A DNA stretch of 64,000 bases from Algoriphagus sp. (lineage in GTDB: Bacteria > Bacteroidota > Bacteroidia > Cytophagales > Cyclobacteriaceae), in contig JAMNXQ010000001.1 in assembly GCA_023653075.1 (NCBI GenBank), positions 62,001 to 126,000 of the forward strand, read 5' to 3'. A program made the position numbers and the translations under genes. Position 1 is the first letter of the stretch; each line of letters starts with the position of its first letter. Below are positions 8,914 through 19,625 of the stretch, piece by piece. The notes beneath the pieces were generated by a model. That model saw nothing but the letters and a program-made list of their open reading frames with translations, did not search any database and was not told where the DNA came from.

Positions 8914-10185
8914 GTGGAAATTTTAATCATTCTTTTTCTAGTCCTTTTGAATGGCGTTTTTGCCATGGCAGAATTATCCCTTGTTTCTTCGAGAAAGTTT
9001 AAGTTGGAAAGTCTGAAAAAGCAGCGAAAGTTGGGAGCGAAGGAAGCCTTATCTCTTTCAGAGAATCCTACCAAATTCATGTCCACAGTGCAGATTGGGA
9101 TCACGCTGATTGGTGTTTTGCTGGGTGTATATGGGGGAAAAAATATCACGGATGATCTAGAATCTTTGTTGCAACAGGTACCATTTTTACAGCCTTATGG
9201 GAATTCGCTGGCAGTTGGTTTGGTTGTAGTAGCCATTACTTACCTTTCCATTGTGTTGGGTGAGTTATTTCCCAAAAGACTAGGGATGACCTTTCCGGAG
9301 CAGATTGCATTGCGCGTGGCCAAACCCATGCTTTGGCTATCCAAGTTGACCAGCCCTTTTGTTTGGCTGCTTACGGTCTCCAATGATTTTTTACTTTGGG
9401 TTTTTCAAATCAAGCGTACTTCTGACAGTAAGATTTCTGAAGAGGAGTTGAAGGCTCTTATCAAAGAAAGTGCTGAAGGAGGAGAGATCATGGATATCGA
9501 ACAGGATATCGTGGAGCGCGTGTTTGAATTGGGAGATCGACGAATCAATACCCTGCTTACGCACCGAAATGAGTTGGTTTTTTTCAATGCTACCGATACT
9601 GAGGAGGTGGTAAGGCAAAAAATCAGTGAGGAAAAACATTCCGCCTATCCCTTGTGCAAGGAGGGAGATTTGGATCAAATCATCGGGATGGTGTTGGTGA
9701 AGGATCTTTTTGATCCGATTCTAAAGGAAGGCTTCGACTTGAAAAAGATTGCCAAGGAACCACTTTTTTTGAATGAAAGCATGTTTGCCTACCAAGCTTT
9801 GGAATCTTTTAAGGCCCATCGCCTGCATTACGGCTTAGTGATCGATGAGTATGGAGTCACGGTAGGGATGGTGACCATGGATGATGTGGTAGATGCGCTG
9901 GTAGGGGAGTCTACCGAAATGGATCAGACGGATTACCAAATCGTGGAGCGGGAGGATGGTTCTTGGCTGATCGATGGACAATATTCCTTGATTGATTTCG
10001 AAAAGTACTTTGATTTCGAAATTTCCTATCAGAATAAAAGTTTTACCACCTTGGCCGGCTTAATCCTTCATCAAAGTGGTTATATCCCGAATGTCGGAGA
10101 TGCCGTGGTTGTCGAAAAACTTCGACTAGAAGTGGTGGACAAGGATGGGCAGCGCATTGACAAGGTGCTAGTAAGCCGGGCATAA
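8914..10185 (+). CDS. CNNM/CorC-type hemolysin-family membrane protein (DUF21, CBS pair, CorC_HlyC)
   Basis: 423 residues. An N-terminal DUF21 domain (about 1-180) has three to four membrane segments (ILIILFLVLLNGVFAMAELS, then IGITLIGVLLGVYGG, and one near residues 95-120). A CBS-pair region follows (about 205-330, with HYGLVIDEYGVTVGMVTMDD), then a CorC_HlyC C-terminal domain (about 345-423). Members of this family (CorC, YtfL, human CNNM) are tied to magnesium or cobalt efflux; the old hemolysin name is historical. The start is a GTG: later ATG codons fall inside the first membrane helix, so they would truncate the protein. It is monocistronic and converges with ligA. Confidence 0.9.
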   Translation: MEILIILFLVLLNGVFAMAELSLVSSRKFKLESLKKQRKLGAKEALSLSENPTKFMSTVQIGITLIGVLLGVYGGKNITDDLESLLQQVPFLQPYGNSLAVGLVVVAITYLSIVLGELFPKRLGMTFPEQIALRVAKPMLWLSKLTSPFVWLLTVSNDFLLWVFQIKRTSDSKISEEELKALIKESAEGGEIMDIEQDIVERVFELGDRRINTLLTHRNELVFFNATDTEEVVRQKISEEKHSAYPLCKEGDLDQIIGMVLVKDLFDPILKEGFDLKKIAKEPLFLNESMFAYQALESFKAHRLHYGLVIDEYGVTVGMVTMDDVVDALVGESTEMDQTDYQIVEREDGSWLIDGQYSLIDFEKYFDFEISYQNKSFTTLAGLILHQSGYIPNVGDAVVVEKLRLEVVDKDGQRIDKVLVSRA

Positions 10186-10240
10186 GGCCTAAATCCTGGT
10201 TGCCTTGTCGTTTCAAGATTCTAGTTTATTTTTTTTGGGT

Positions 10241-12709
<2,469 letters not shown>

Positions 12710-12858
12710 CTAAGGTAAAAATAAGGGTTAAGGCTCAAGAATTTGCGGGTTGAAGCGAATTGTACCTTCATTTTTTTAAGAGGATTCAGAATCATTGAGG
12801 ATTTCCGGTTGAACCGATTTTATAGTGCTCTTCGGTTACAGGCTTCCCTTGAATTTTC

Positions 12859-12866
12859 TATCTTTG
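12859..12866 (+). promoter_or_regulatory. Candidate -7 box TATCTTTG of metG
   Basis: Exact match to TAnnTTTG, 54 bp before the metG ATG, in the 226-bp divergent gap between ligA and metG. No TTTG was found 19-21 bp upstream. Confidence 0.4.
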
Positions 12867-12875
12867 AGGGCCAGT

Positions 12876-12903
12876 TCTAGAAAAAGAACTTATTTTTTCT
12901 AGA
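12876..12903 (+). promoter_or_regulatory. Inverted repeat in the metG 5' leader
   Basis: TCTAGAAAAA (12876-12885) and TTTTTCTAGA (12894-12903) form a perfect 10-bp stem with an 8-base loop, 17 bp before the metG start and just after the candidate promoter. It is AT-rich and has no T tract beyond the stem, so it is not a normal terminator. It could be an operator palindrome or an mRNA 5' stem. Confidence 0.45.
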
Positions 12904-12920
12904 CCCGATACCACACCCAC

Positions 12921-14981
12921 ATGAGCGAAACGAAATTTAAACGCTATACCGTTACTTCAGCATTGCCTTATGCAAATGGACCCCTTCACATTGGTCACCT
13001 GGCGGGCTGCTATATTCCGTCTGATATTTACGTACGGTACTTGCGGTCCCAAGGAAGGGATGTTGCCTACATCTGTGGCTCTGATGAGCATGGGGTAGCG
13101 ATTACGATCAAGGCAGCGAAAGAAGGAAAAACGCCGCAACAGGTGGTGGATCATTACCATGAGATGATGAAGGCAAGCTTTGAGCAATTTGGGATTAGTT
13201 TCAACCATTACTCCCGTACTTCTGCACCTATCCATCACGAAACAGCTCAGGAATTTTTTACGAATTTGTACCAGAAAGGAGAGTTTTTAGAGCAGACCAC
13301 TGCTCAATACTACGATGAGGAGGCGGATCAGTTTCTTGCTGACCGCTACATCGAAGGCACATGTCCTAAATGCAGCAACGAGCACGCTTATGGAGACCAG
13401 TGTGAAAAGTGTGGGACCTCTCTCAGTCCGACCGACTTGATTCATCCCAAGTCCAAGTTGAGCGGTAGAACTCCCATTTTGAAAGATACTACGCATTGGT
13501 TTTTGGACTTGGCTCGCTACCAGGATTTTTTGAAAAAATGGGTTTTAGAGGAGCATGGAGAGGATTGGAAAAACAATGTTTTGGGCCAATGCCGCTCTTG
13601 GCTAGAGGCAGGAGATGGACTTCAAGCAAGATCTATGACACGTGACTTGGATTGGGGTATACCCGTTCCTCTTCCTGATGCCAAAGGGAAGGCGCTGTAT
13701 GTTTGGTTTGATGCTCCGATTGGCTACATCTCAGCTACTAAGGAGTGGGCAAACGGAAAAGGGATTGATTGGGAACCTTACTGGAAAGGTAAGGATACCA
13801 AGCTAGTTCACTTTATCGGTAAGGATAACATTGTATTCCACTGCATCATTTTTCCGGCAATCTTAAAAACCCATGGAGGATATATTCTGCCGGACAATGT
13901 GCCTGCCAATGAGTTTCTAAACTTAGAGGGAGATAAGATCTCCACTTCCCGAAATTGGGCCGTTTGGCTTCATGAATACTTGGAAGAGTTTCCAGGACAG
14001 CAGGATTTGCTTCGGTATGTGCTGACAGCCAATGCGCCGGAGACCAAGGATAATGATTTTACTTGGAAGGATTTTCAAACGAGAACCAATTCGGAGTTGG
14101 TAGCGATCTACGGCAATTTTGTGAATCGTGCTGTGGTACTTACGCAAAAATTTTTTGATGGAATAGTGCCTGCTCGCGGAGAATTGAGAGGAATTGACGA
14201 AGATTTGCTACAGGAGTTGGAAGGATTTCCAGAAAAAATTGCCGCTTCAATAGAACGTTTCCGTTTCCGAGAAGCGCAGGGCTTGGTAATGGATTTGGCA
14301 CGAATGGGCAATAAGTACCTGGCAGATACCGAGCCTTGGAAAGAGGTCAAAACAGATGTGGCCCGTACCCAGACTATATTAAATATCGCCTTGAATGTGG
14401 CCGCCAATTTGGCGATCCTTTCCGAACCATTCTTGCCTTTTACCGCCCAAAAATTGTACTGCACCTTTGGGATGACCGCTACCACCTGGTCCGATGCGGG
14501 GAACGGGAATCTACTCCAATCTAATCGAGCCTTGGGCAAAATCGGGCTCTTGTTTGAGAAGATCGAAGACGAGGTGGTGGAGAAACAAATTCAAAAACTA
14601 GAAAACACTAAAAAAATGAATGAAGCCGCTGAACTGCCTGTTCCTGCGATGAATCAACTGATCACCTACGAGGATTTCGCCAAACTAGACATGCGTGTAG
14701 TGACGATATTGGAAGTAGAGGCCATGCCTAAGTCTAAGAAACTCCTCAAATTGAAAGTGGATACAGGACTTGGACACCGTACCGTCTTGAGTGGCGTTGC
14801 TGAGCATTTTGACCCTCAATTTTTGGTAGGCAAGCAGGTTACGATGCTGATCAATTTGGCCCCTCGTAAAATGATGGGCATAGATAGTGAGGGGATGATC
14901 TTGATGGCTTCCGATACCAATGGTAAACTCAAATTGCTCCAGCCACATGAGGGGACTTCACCTGGATCGGTGGTTTCATAA
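12921..14981 (+). CDS. metG: Methionyl-tRNA synthetase with C-terminal tRNA-binding domain
   Basis: Charges tRNA-Met. 686 residues. The class I signature HIGH is at 23-26 (LHIGH) and the second signature reads KISTS (in [10 protein letters not shown]), the form that replaces KMSKS in part of the family. A zinc knuckle pair [17 protein letters not shown] is at about 149-165. The anticodon-binding helical domain spans about 395-560, and a Trbp111-like tRNA-binding OB fold forms the C-terminus (about 575-686, [15 protein letters not shown]). Divergent from ligA and convergent with a lipoprotein gene. Complete and expected to be essential. Confidence 0.96.
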   Translation: MSETKFKRYTVTSALPYANGPLHIGHLAGCYIPSDIYVRYLRSQGRDVAYICGSDEHGVAITIKAAKEGKTPQQVVDHYHEMMKASFEQFGISFNHYSRTSAPIHHETAQEFFTNLYQKGEFLEQTTAQYYDEEADQFLADRYIEGTCPKCSNEHAYGDQCEKCGTSLSPTDLIHPKSKLSGRTPILKDTTHWFLDLARYQDFLKKWVLEEHGEDWKNNVLGQCRSWLEAGDGLQARSMTRDLDWGIPVPLPDAKGKALYVWFDAPIGYISATKEWANGKGIDWEPYWKGKDTKLVHFIGKDNIVFHCIIFPAILKTHGGYILPDNVPANEFLNLEGDKISTSRNWAVWLHEYLEEFPGQQDLLRYVLTANAPETKDNDFTWKDFQTRTNSELVAIYGNFVNRAVVLTQKFFDGIVPARGELRGIDEDLLQELEGFPEKIAASIERFRFREAQGLVMDLARMGNKYLADTEPWKEVKTDVARTQTILNIALNVAANLAILSEPFLPFTAQKLYCTFGMTATTWSDAGNGNLLQSNRALGKIGLLFEKIEDEVVEKQIQKLENTKKMNEAAELPVPAMNQLITYEDFAKLDMRVVTILEVEAMPKSKKLLKLKVDTGLGHRTVLSGVAEHFDPQFLVGKQVTMLINLAPRKMMGIDSEGMILMASDTNGKLKLLQPHEGTSPGSVVS

Positions 14982-15000
14982 AATAATCCAGTTCAACAAA

Positions 15001-15028
15001 AATGGGGAGCAAATTCTTGATCCCCATT
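15001..15028. terminator. Bidirectional hairpin between metG and the convergent lipoprotein gene
   Basis: AATGGGGA (15001-15008) pairs with TCCCCATT (15021-15028) across a 12-base loop. On the minus strand it is followed by TTTTTG, a better terminator for the lipoprotein gene; on the plus strand the T tract is weak. Confidence 0.55.
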
Positions 15029-15060
15029 TATGTTTTATAGGAGTTAGGTAAAGGCTCTCT

Positions 15061-15843
15061 TTAATTGGAGGTTACTGCCCCTTTTGGCATCTCGAAGAGA
15101 TCTTCGTCCAACTCTTCTTGGACTAGAAAAACATCGGAGAAACTCGTTTGGTAGCGGATTCGGGTGCTGGAATCATTTTCGATTTGATAGCCAGTGATTA
15201 CTCTTGGGAAAAACAAGCCGCCTAAGTCACGGTAGTCTTCGTATTTCAAGGCTTCCTGAACCTGGTTGCCTTTGTCGTAAAAGGTCACAGCAAATAGCAC
15301 CCAGGCCAAGCGGCCAGTACTCGGGTCGATTAGCAATTCGTATCGGTTGGATGGCCCCAAGAGTTTTCCATCCTTCATTTTAGCTTCCAAAGTCGTGTAG
15401 CTTACCCCATTGAAGATGCGATTATCCAGCGGCGTAATGGTTACTAGTGTGTCGGTAAGGACGTATGGAAGGCTGAGAAATGTGGAATACAAGTTGTGGT
15501 AGAAGCGTACCGAATTTCCAGGAAAGGACTGCCGATTGGGGCTAATCCAAACTTTTTCTCCGTCGTTCCCAGCTTGAAAAAGGTCTGCATCGATGCGCAC
15601 CTTGCCCTCTCGGAGGTCGAGGTAATGATTTTCCCATTCCAAGGTGGTTTCATGCACCATGGCAAAGGAAAAAGATTGGGCTTCTACCCATTTTTCCCAA
15701 TCCCCATGGGCTTCCAATACCTTTTTGAAGTGCTCTGGTTGCTGTAAACGGGGATCAGGACCTTGATTTTTTTCTTCACAAGAAACCAAAAATCCTAGAA
15801 ATAGCAGGGGTAAAATCAGTCTGGAAAAATGCATACGAATCAA
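15061..15843 (-). CDS. Conserved lipoprotein, DUF6503-like
   Basis: 260 residues with a lipoprotein signal ending at Cys22 (LVSCEEKN). The rest is beta-rich with repeated patterns such as SFSFAMVHETTLEWENHYLD, LREGKVRIDADLF and EALKYEDYRDLGGLFFPRVI. It resembles the DUF6503 family, lipoproteins with a LolA/LppX-like curved beta fold; that match is from memory of the family and not confirmed. Probably exported and membrane-anchored; the ligand is unknown. It stands alone, divergent from the PepSY gene with a copy of the intergenic repeat between them. An ATG three codons in (MHFSR) could also be the start. Confidence 0.7.
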   Translation of the reverse strand: MIRMHFSRLILPLLFLGFLVSCEEKNQGPDPRLQQPEHFKKVLEAHGDWEKWVEAQSFSFAMVHETTLEWENHYLDLREGKVRIDADLFQAGNDGEKVWISPNRQSFPGNSVRFYHNLYSTFLSLPYVLTDTLVTITPLDNRIFNGVSYTTLEAKMKDGKLLGPSNRYELLIDPSTGRLAWVLFAVTFYDKGNQVQEALKYEDYRDLGGLFFPRVITGYQIENDSSTRIRYQTSFSDVFLVQEELDEDLFEMPKGAVTSN

Positions 15844-15920
15844 ATTTTTCTAAATATACCAAATCAGGGATACGTTCGGCTAGGAGTAGGTGGTGAAGTC
15901 TATCTGATTTTAATTTTACT

Positions 15921-16053
15921 GATTATCCGCTTTGTTACCAGTACCCAAAGAAAAGTAAGGTTTGAAGTTCCTTTAGGTGAGCTGTGGGCTGTGGACGATT
16001 TATCCGCAGAAATTCAAGGATGTTTTAAGCTACTGGAGTGATTGCGGATAATT
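15921..16053 (+). repeat. Intergenic repeat copy A (133 bp, internal deletion)
   Basis: Begins GATTATCCGC and ends GCGGATAATT. Same order of blocks as the other copies (TTTGTTACCAGTACCCAAAG, GGTTTGAAGTTCCTTTAGG, GAGCTGTGG) but lacks about 13 bp of the GTCTGTGGACAGTCG segment, and its internal terminus-like motif reads GATTTATCCGCAG with one extra T. Lies between the divergent lipoprotein and PepSY genes. The left flank TTTACT is shared with the other copies. Confidence 0.9.
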
Positions 16054-16108
16054 ATATAATTTTTTTAAAAAAAAGAAGAGTCCTTAACAAAGATTAAAAA
16101 TCCTTGTT

Positions 16109-16116
16109 TAGATTTG
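16109..16116 (+). promoter_or_regulatory. Candidate -7 box TAGATTTG of the PepSY gene
   Basis: Exact TAnnTTTG match 22 bp before the ATG at 16139, in an AT-rich stretch just after repeat copy A. No clear -33 element. Confidence 0.45.
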
Positions 16117-16138
16117 TTCCAAATAAAAATAAGGCCCT

Positions 16139-17356
16139 ATGTGGAAGCTCATTCGCCAATTTCTCAATGACATTCACCTGTATGCGGGGTTGACTTGCGG
16201 ATTGATTGTCATCGCCGTCTGCTTGACTGGAACGATTTATGTCTACAACACAGAAATCCGTGAATTTTTTGATTCAGAGCGCTATTTTGTAGAAAAGGAG
16301 AGGGAGGCCATTCCTTTGGATGAACTTAAATCCACCCTTGAAGCGCAATTGGGTGCTCAGGTGGTTGGCTTTCAGGTTTTTGGATCGGAAGGGCGAACGC
16401 ATCAATTTTCTCTCAAGAAGCCTGAGGAAGAAAAGCCGACTACCTATTTTGTCAATCCCTATTCTGGGAAAGTTCTTGCAGATAATGCGAATAAGACGGC
16501 CACAGAAACCTTTATGGGCTATCTTTTTTCGACACACCGTTGGTTGCTTTTGGATAAAGTCGAAACTCCCATTCTTGATTCCATGTCCAACCAGGACTTG
16601 GGTCGTTTGATCAACGGGATTGCCACTAGTTTGTTTCTCTTAGGTGTATTGACCGGGATCTTTTTATGGGTTCTACAAAAAGCGAAAAGCTGGAAGCAGG
16701 GTTTAAAGGTAAAATGGTCTGGTAATTGGAAGCGAATCAACCATGACTTACACAATACCTTGGCCTTTTACTCACTCATCGCCCTATTTATCATGGCCGT
16801 GACTGGACCTTTTTGGTCCTTTGGCTGGTACAAAACTGGCTGGCAAAAAACTTGGGACACCTACCAAGCCCCGAAGGAAGAACCCAAAGGAAATGCTGCT
16901 GCTACTGCTGCTAAAGAAACTGAATCCATCCAAGATTCCCTCCCTCAGCCTGCTGCTCCGGAAGTTTCACTAGACAAATTACTCGACTTGTCCAAGCAAC
17001 AACTACCCTACGAAGGAAATGTGCGCTTTACCTTGCCAGAGGATGCCGAAGGGGAGATTGGCGTAAGTAAGTCACGCACCGGATTCTTTGCCCGTGCAGG
17101 GGCAGATCAACTGAAGGTCATTCCAGCGACGCTGGAAGTAAAGGAAACTATCCTTTTTGGGGACATGCCTGTTCGACAGCAGATTGGAAAATCCGTTAAA
17201 GCCTTGCATACTGGGGAGATTTTTGGACAGTTCACTAAGTTTTTATGGGCCATTGCCTGCGCCATCGCCACCTCTCTTCCCATCACAGGTACCCTGATTT
17301 GGTGGAATAAGCGAAGTAAAAAGGGAAAGAAAAAAACAGCGCTCGAGGTAGATTGA
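16139..17356 (+). CDS. PepSY-associated membrane protein (PiuB/FoxB-like)
   Basis: 405 residues with four membrane helices, near 15-37, 160-183, 200-225 and 360-388. PepSY-type periplasmic regions lie between helix 1 and 2 (about 60-120) and between helix 3 and 4 (about 270-350). His residues suited to heme or metal lie in THRW, NHDLHNT and LHTGEIFG. Such proteins are often encoded with siderophore receptors and are proposed to act in periplasmic ferric-siderophore reduction. Here the neighbours are a two-component system and a metal efflux pump, so a role in iron or copper handling is plausible but unproven. An Ala/Glu/Pro-rich linker spans about 240-275. Confidence 0.8.
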   Translation: MWKLIRQFLNDIHLYAGLTCGLIVIAVCLTGTIYVYNTEIREFFDSERYFVEKEREAIPLDELKSTLEAQLGAQVVGFQVFGSEGRTHQFSLKKPEEEKPTTYFVNPYSGKVLADNANKTATETFMGYLFSTHRWLLLDKVETPILDSMSNQDLGRLINGIATSLFLLGVLTGIFLWVLQKAKSWKQGLKVKWSGNWKRINHDLHNTLAFYSLIALFIMAVTGPFWSFGWYKTGWQKTWDTYQAPKEEPKGNAAATAAKETESIQDSLPQPAAPEVSLDKLLDLSKQQLPYEGNVRFTLPEDAEGEIGVSKSRTGFFARAGADQLKVIPATLEVKETILFGDMPVRQQIGKSVKALHTGEIFGQFTKFLWAIACAIATSLPITGTLIWWNKRSKKGKKKTALEVD

Positions 17357-17505
17357 GTTGGTGAAATTTGCCAGCCTAAACTAATTTTTTGAATGCGGTG
17401 GTCGGCCTTATTGTCCTTCCAGAAAAGGCTGAATGGTAGAAAAGTAACCTAGATTTTTTCATCCCCTAAACGTGAATTTTCAAAAAAATAAGGAAAATTT
17501 ACAGC

Positions 17506-18174
17506 ATGAGAATTCTGGTAGTAGAAGATGAGCAAGGCATTTCCAATTTTCTCAAGCAAGGCTTGGAGGAGGAATCCTTTGCGGTCGACGTGGCGGACAA
17601 TGGAAAAGAAGGCTTGGAATTGGCCCTTTCTGGGAATTACGATTTGCTCCTGCTGGACTGGATGGTGCCTGGAATAAGTGGCATCGAACTCACACGGCAG
17701 TTTCGTAGGGAGTACCCGACCACTCCCATTATTTTTTTAACAGCCAAGGATACGGTGGATGAAACTGTCTTTGGCTTACAAAATGGGGCAAACGATTACA
17801 TCAAAAAGCCATTTCATTTTGAAGAACTTCTTGTCCGGATACGAGTTCAAATGCGTAATTCCGCGCAAAATGAAGAAAAATTAACCCTTGGGCCGATTGT
17901 GCTAGAGCCAGAAAAGCACTTGGTACTGTTGGAAGGAAAGGAAGTAACGCTTACCCAGAAGGAATTTGCTTTGCTGGAATACCTCGTTCGCAACAAAAAT
18001 AAGGTATGCAGACGTACCCGGATCATTGAAAGTGTGTGGGACATCCAATTTGACTACAACACGGGCATTATCGATGTATTTATCAATTCCCTGCGCAAGA
18101 AACTCCAATTAAGTAAAGGGGAGGACTATATTCAAACCATCCGTGGGGTGGGCTACATGGCCAAGGACCGATGA
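17506..18174 (+). CDS. OmpR-family response regulator (CusR/CopR-like)
   Basis: 222 residues. The receiver domain (1-115) has the acidic pair Glu8-Asp9, the phosphoacceptor Asp51 (LLLLDWMVPG), Thr79 and Lys101 (IKKPF). A winged-helix DNA-binding domain follows (125-222, ending QTIRGVGYMAKDR). It overlaps the histidine kinase gene by 4 bp (ATGA), and the metal-efflux genes start 75 bp beyond the kinase, so the likely task is metal-responsive control of the czcA-czcB pair. That target is inferred from position only. Confidence 0.93.
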   Translation: MRILVVEDEQGISNFLKQGLEEESFAVDVADNGKEGLELALSGNYDLLLLDWMVPGISGIELTRQFRREYPTTPIIFLTAKDTVDETVFGLQNGANDYIKKPFHFEELLVRIRVQMRNSAQNEEKLTLGPIVLEPEKHLVLLEGKEVTLTQKEFALLEYLVRNKNKVCRRTRIIESVWDIQFDYNTGIIDVFINSLRKKLQLSKGEDYIQTIRGVGYMAKDR

Positions 18175-19550
18175 ACAGTTCCTACAAAGAACGGATTGCC
18201 CGTAGGCTCACCTTGGTGACTGCGCTGATCTTTTTCTTCGTGTTTCTCCTGATTTATTTAGTGGCCAACTACACCGTGGTGCGCAACATAGATCGTGACC
18301 TTCAACTGGAGATTGATAAGCACAAGGGGGAGATTTTTTTAGTGAATGGGAAAATTCGTTTTCTCCACATGGACGAGTGGGAAGAAATGGAGCACTCTCA
18401 GCTTCAGCTCAATCCAATTTTTATTGAGATAGTGGACTTGGAGGGGAATTCCATGGATCGCTCTCCCAATTTGGGTGAAAACCACCTTACTTTTTCTCCA
18501 GAAAAATCACTTGCAGAAGAGGCCTGGACTCAAAAAATTGGTTCCCGAGAAGTCAGGCAACGGCAGATTCCTTTATTGACTGCAGGCCAACAAGAAGGCT
18601 ACTTGTTGTTGGCCAAATCCTTTGCTGATGCACGGGAGTTGCTAGACAATTTGCGGAATGTGCTCTTATTGATCTATCCTTTGATTCTGGTTTCCCTGTA
18701 CCTCAGCATGCGTTATCTGGCGGGAAAAAGTATCGAACCCCTCGAAATCATCAGCCAAAAGACCAATCAAATCACCCAACAAAACTTGAACGAACGAGTT
18801 CCTGAGACCGGTTCCAACGATGAAATTGGCCAATTGACTCGGGCGATCAATAGTTTATTGGGACGACTCGAGCAGGCCCTACAGCGTGAGAAGCAGTTTA
18901 CTTCAGATGCTTCTCATGAATTGCGTACCCCACTTGCGGTATTGAGAGGGACCTTAGAAGTTTTGATTCGGAAGCCTCGATCTACGGAGGAGTACGAGGT
19001 AAAAGTAAAAACAGCCTTGGTGAGTATCGATCGGATGAGTGCAATGATCGACCAACTCCTAGCTTTGGCGCGAGTGGAAAACGGAAAGAATTTGGTGAAA
19101 GAAGAGCTAGAGCTCATCACATTTTTGGAGGAATTGGCTGATAAAATTTCTGCGGAGCAGGGACAGCAAATCCAATTTCAGTCTTTGGTAAGCCTTCCCA
19201 TCTATGTGCGCACCAATGAGAAGTCCTTGGAGATGATTTTAAAGAATCTTCTGGAAAATGCCTGCAAATACACGGCTGGCTCAGGAGAAGTCCTCCTGCG
19301 TGTAGGGAAAGATACTACCGCATTTATCGAAGTGGTGGACACCGGCACGGGCATTGCTCCAGAGTATTTGGAGCAGATTTTTGATCCGTTTTTTAGGATT
19401 CAAGAAGCCTTGGATCGTGGTATTCCAGGGACTGGCTTAGGCTTGGCGATTGTTAAAAAATTGGCACAAGAATCTTCCATCCAGTTAGCTGTAAGCAGTG
19501 AAATAGGGAAGGGAAGTACCTTCCGTTTGAATTTCACGGAAGCATCTTAA
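18171..19550 (+). CDS. Membrane sensor histidine kinase, partner of the preceding regulator
   Basis: 459 residues. TM1 is at about 16-36, a periplasmic sensor region at 37-160, TM2 at about 161-180, and HAMP at 181-235. The dimerisation/phosphoacceptor domain holds His249 in FTSDASHELRTPL. The HATPase domain follows, with N-box NLLENACKYT, G1 DTGTGIAPE and G2 GTGLGLAIV. The periplasmic loop is short on Met, Cys and His, so metal binding there is not obvious. Start overlaps the regulator stop. Typical of CusS-like kinases in this phylum. Confidence 0.93.
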   Translation: MNSSYKERIARRLTLVTALIFFFVFLLIYLVANYTVVRNIDRDLQLEIDKHKGEIFLVNGKIRFLHMDEWEEMEHSQLQLNPIFIEIVDLEGNSMDRSPNLGENHLTFSPEKSLAEEAWTQKIGSREVRQRQIPLLTAGQQEGYLLLAKSFADARELLDNLRNVLLLIYPLILVSLYLSMRYLAGKSIEPLEIISQKTNQITQQNLNERVPETGSNDEIGQLTRAINSLLGRLEQALQREKQFTSDASHELRTPLAVLRGTLEVLIRKPRSTEEYEVKVKTALVSIDRMSAMIDQLLALARVENGKNLVKEELELITFLEELADKISAEQGQQIQFQSLVSLPIYVRTNEKSLEMILKNLLENACKYTAGSGEVLLRVGKDTTAFIEVVDTGTGIAPEYLEQIFDPFFRIQEALDRGIPGTGLGLAIVKKLAQESSIQLAVSSEIGKGSTFRLNFTEAS

Positions 19551-19625
19551 GAAAAAATTAAGAATAAGCTAAGTTAGTCCTAATTCGGGTTTTGGAAATT
19601 TGTTCACTACCCTAGCAAAGGACTT

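Noticed and set aside
12921-14981. KISTS in place of KMSKS in MetRS as a defect
   Set aside because: Related methionyl-tRNA synthetases of this type carry the same variant with the rest of the site intact.
15829-16041. Open frame of 70 codons across repeat copy A, encoding IIRFVTSTQRKVRFEVPLGE-like residues
   Set aside because: The same frame is open in several repeat copies because the copies are near-identical DNA; starts come from unrelated flanks, the 3' parts differ, and there is no codon-level conservation.
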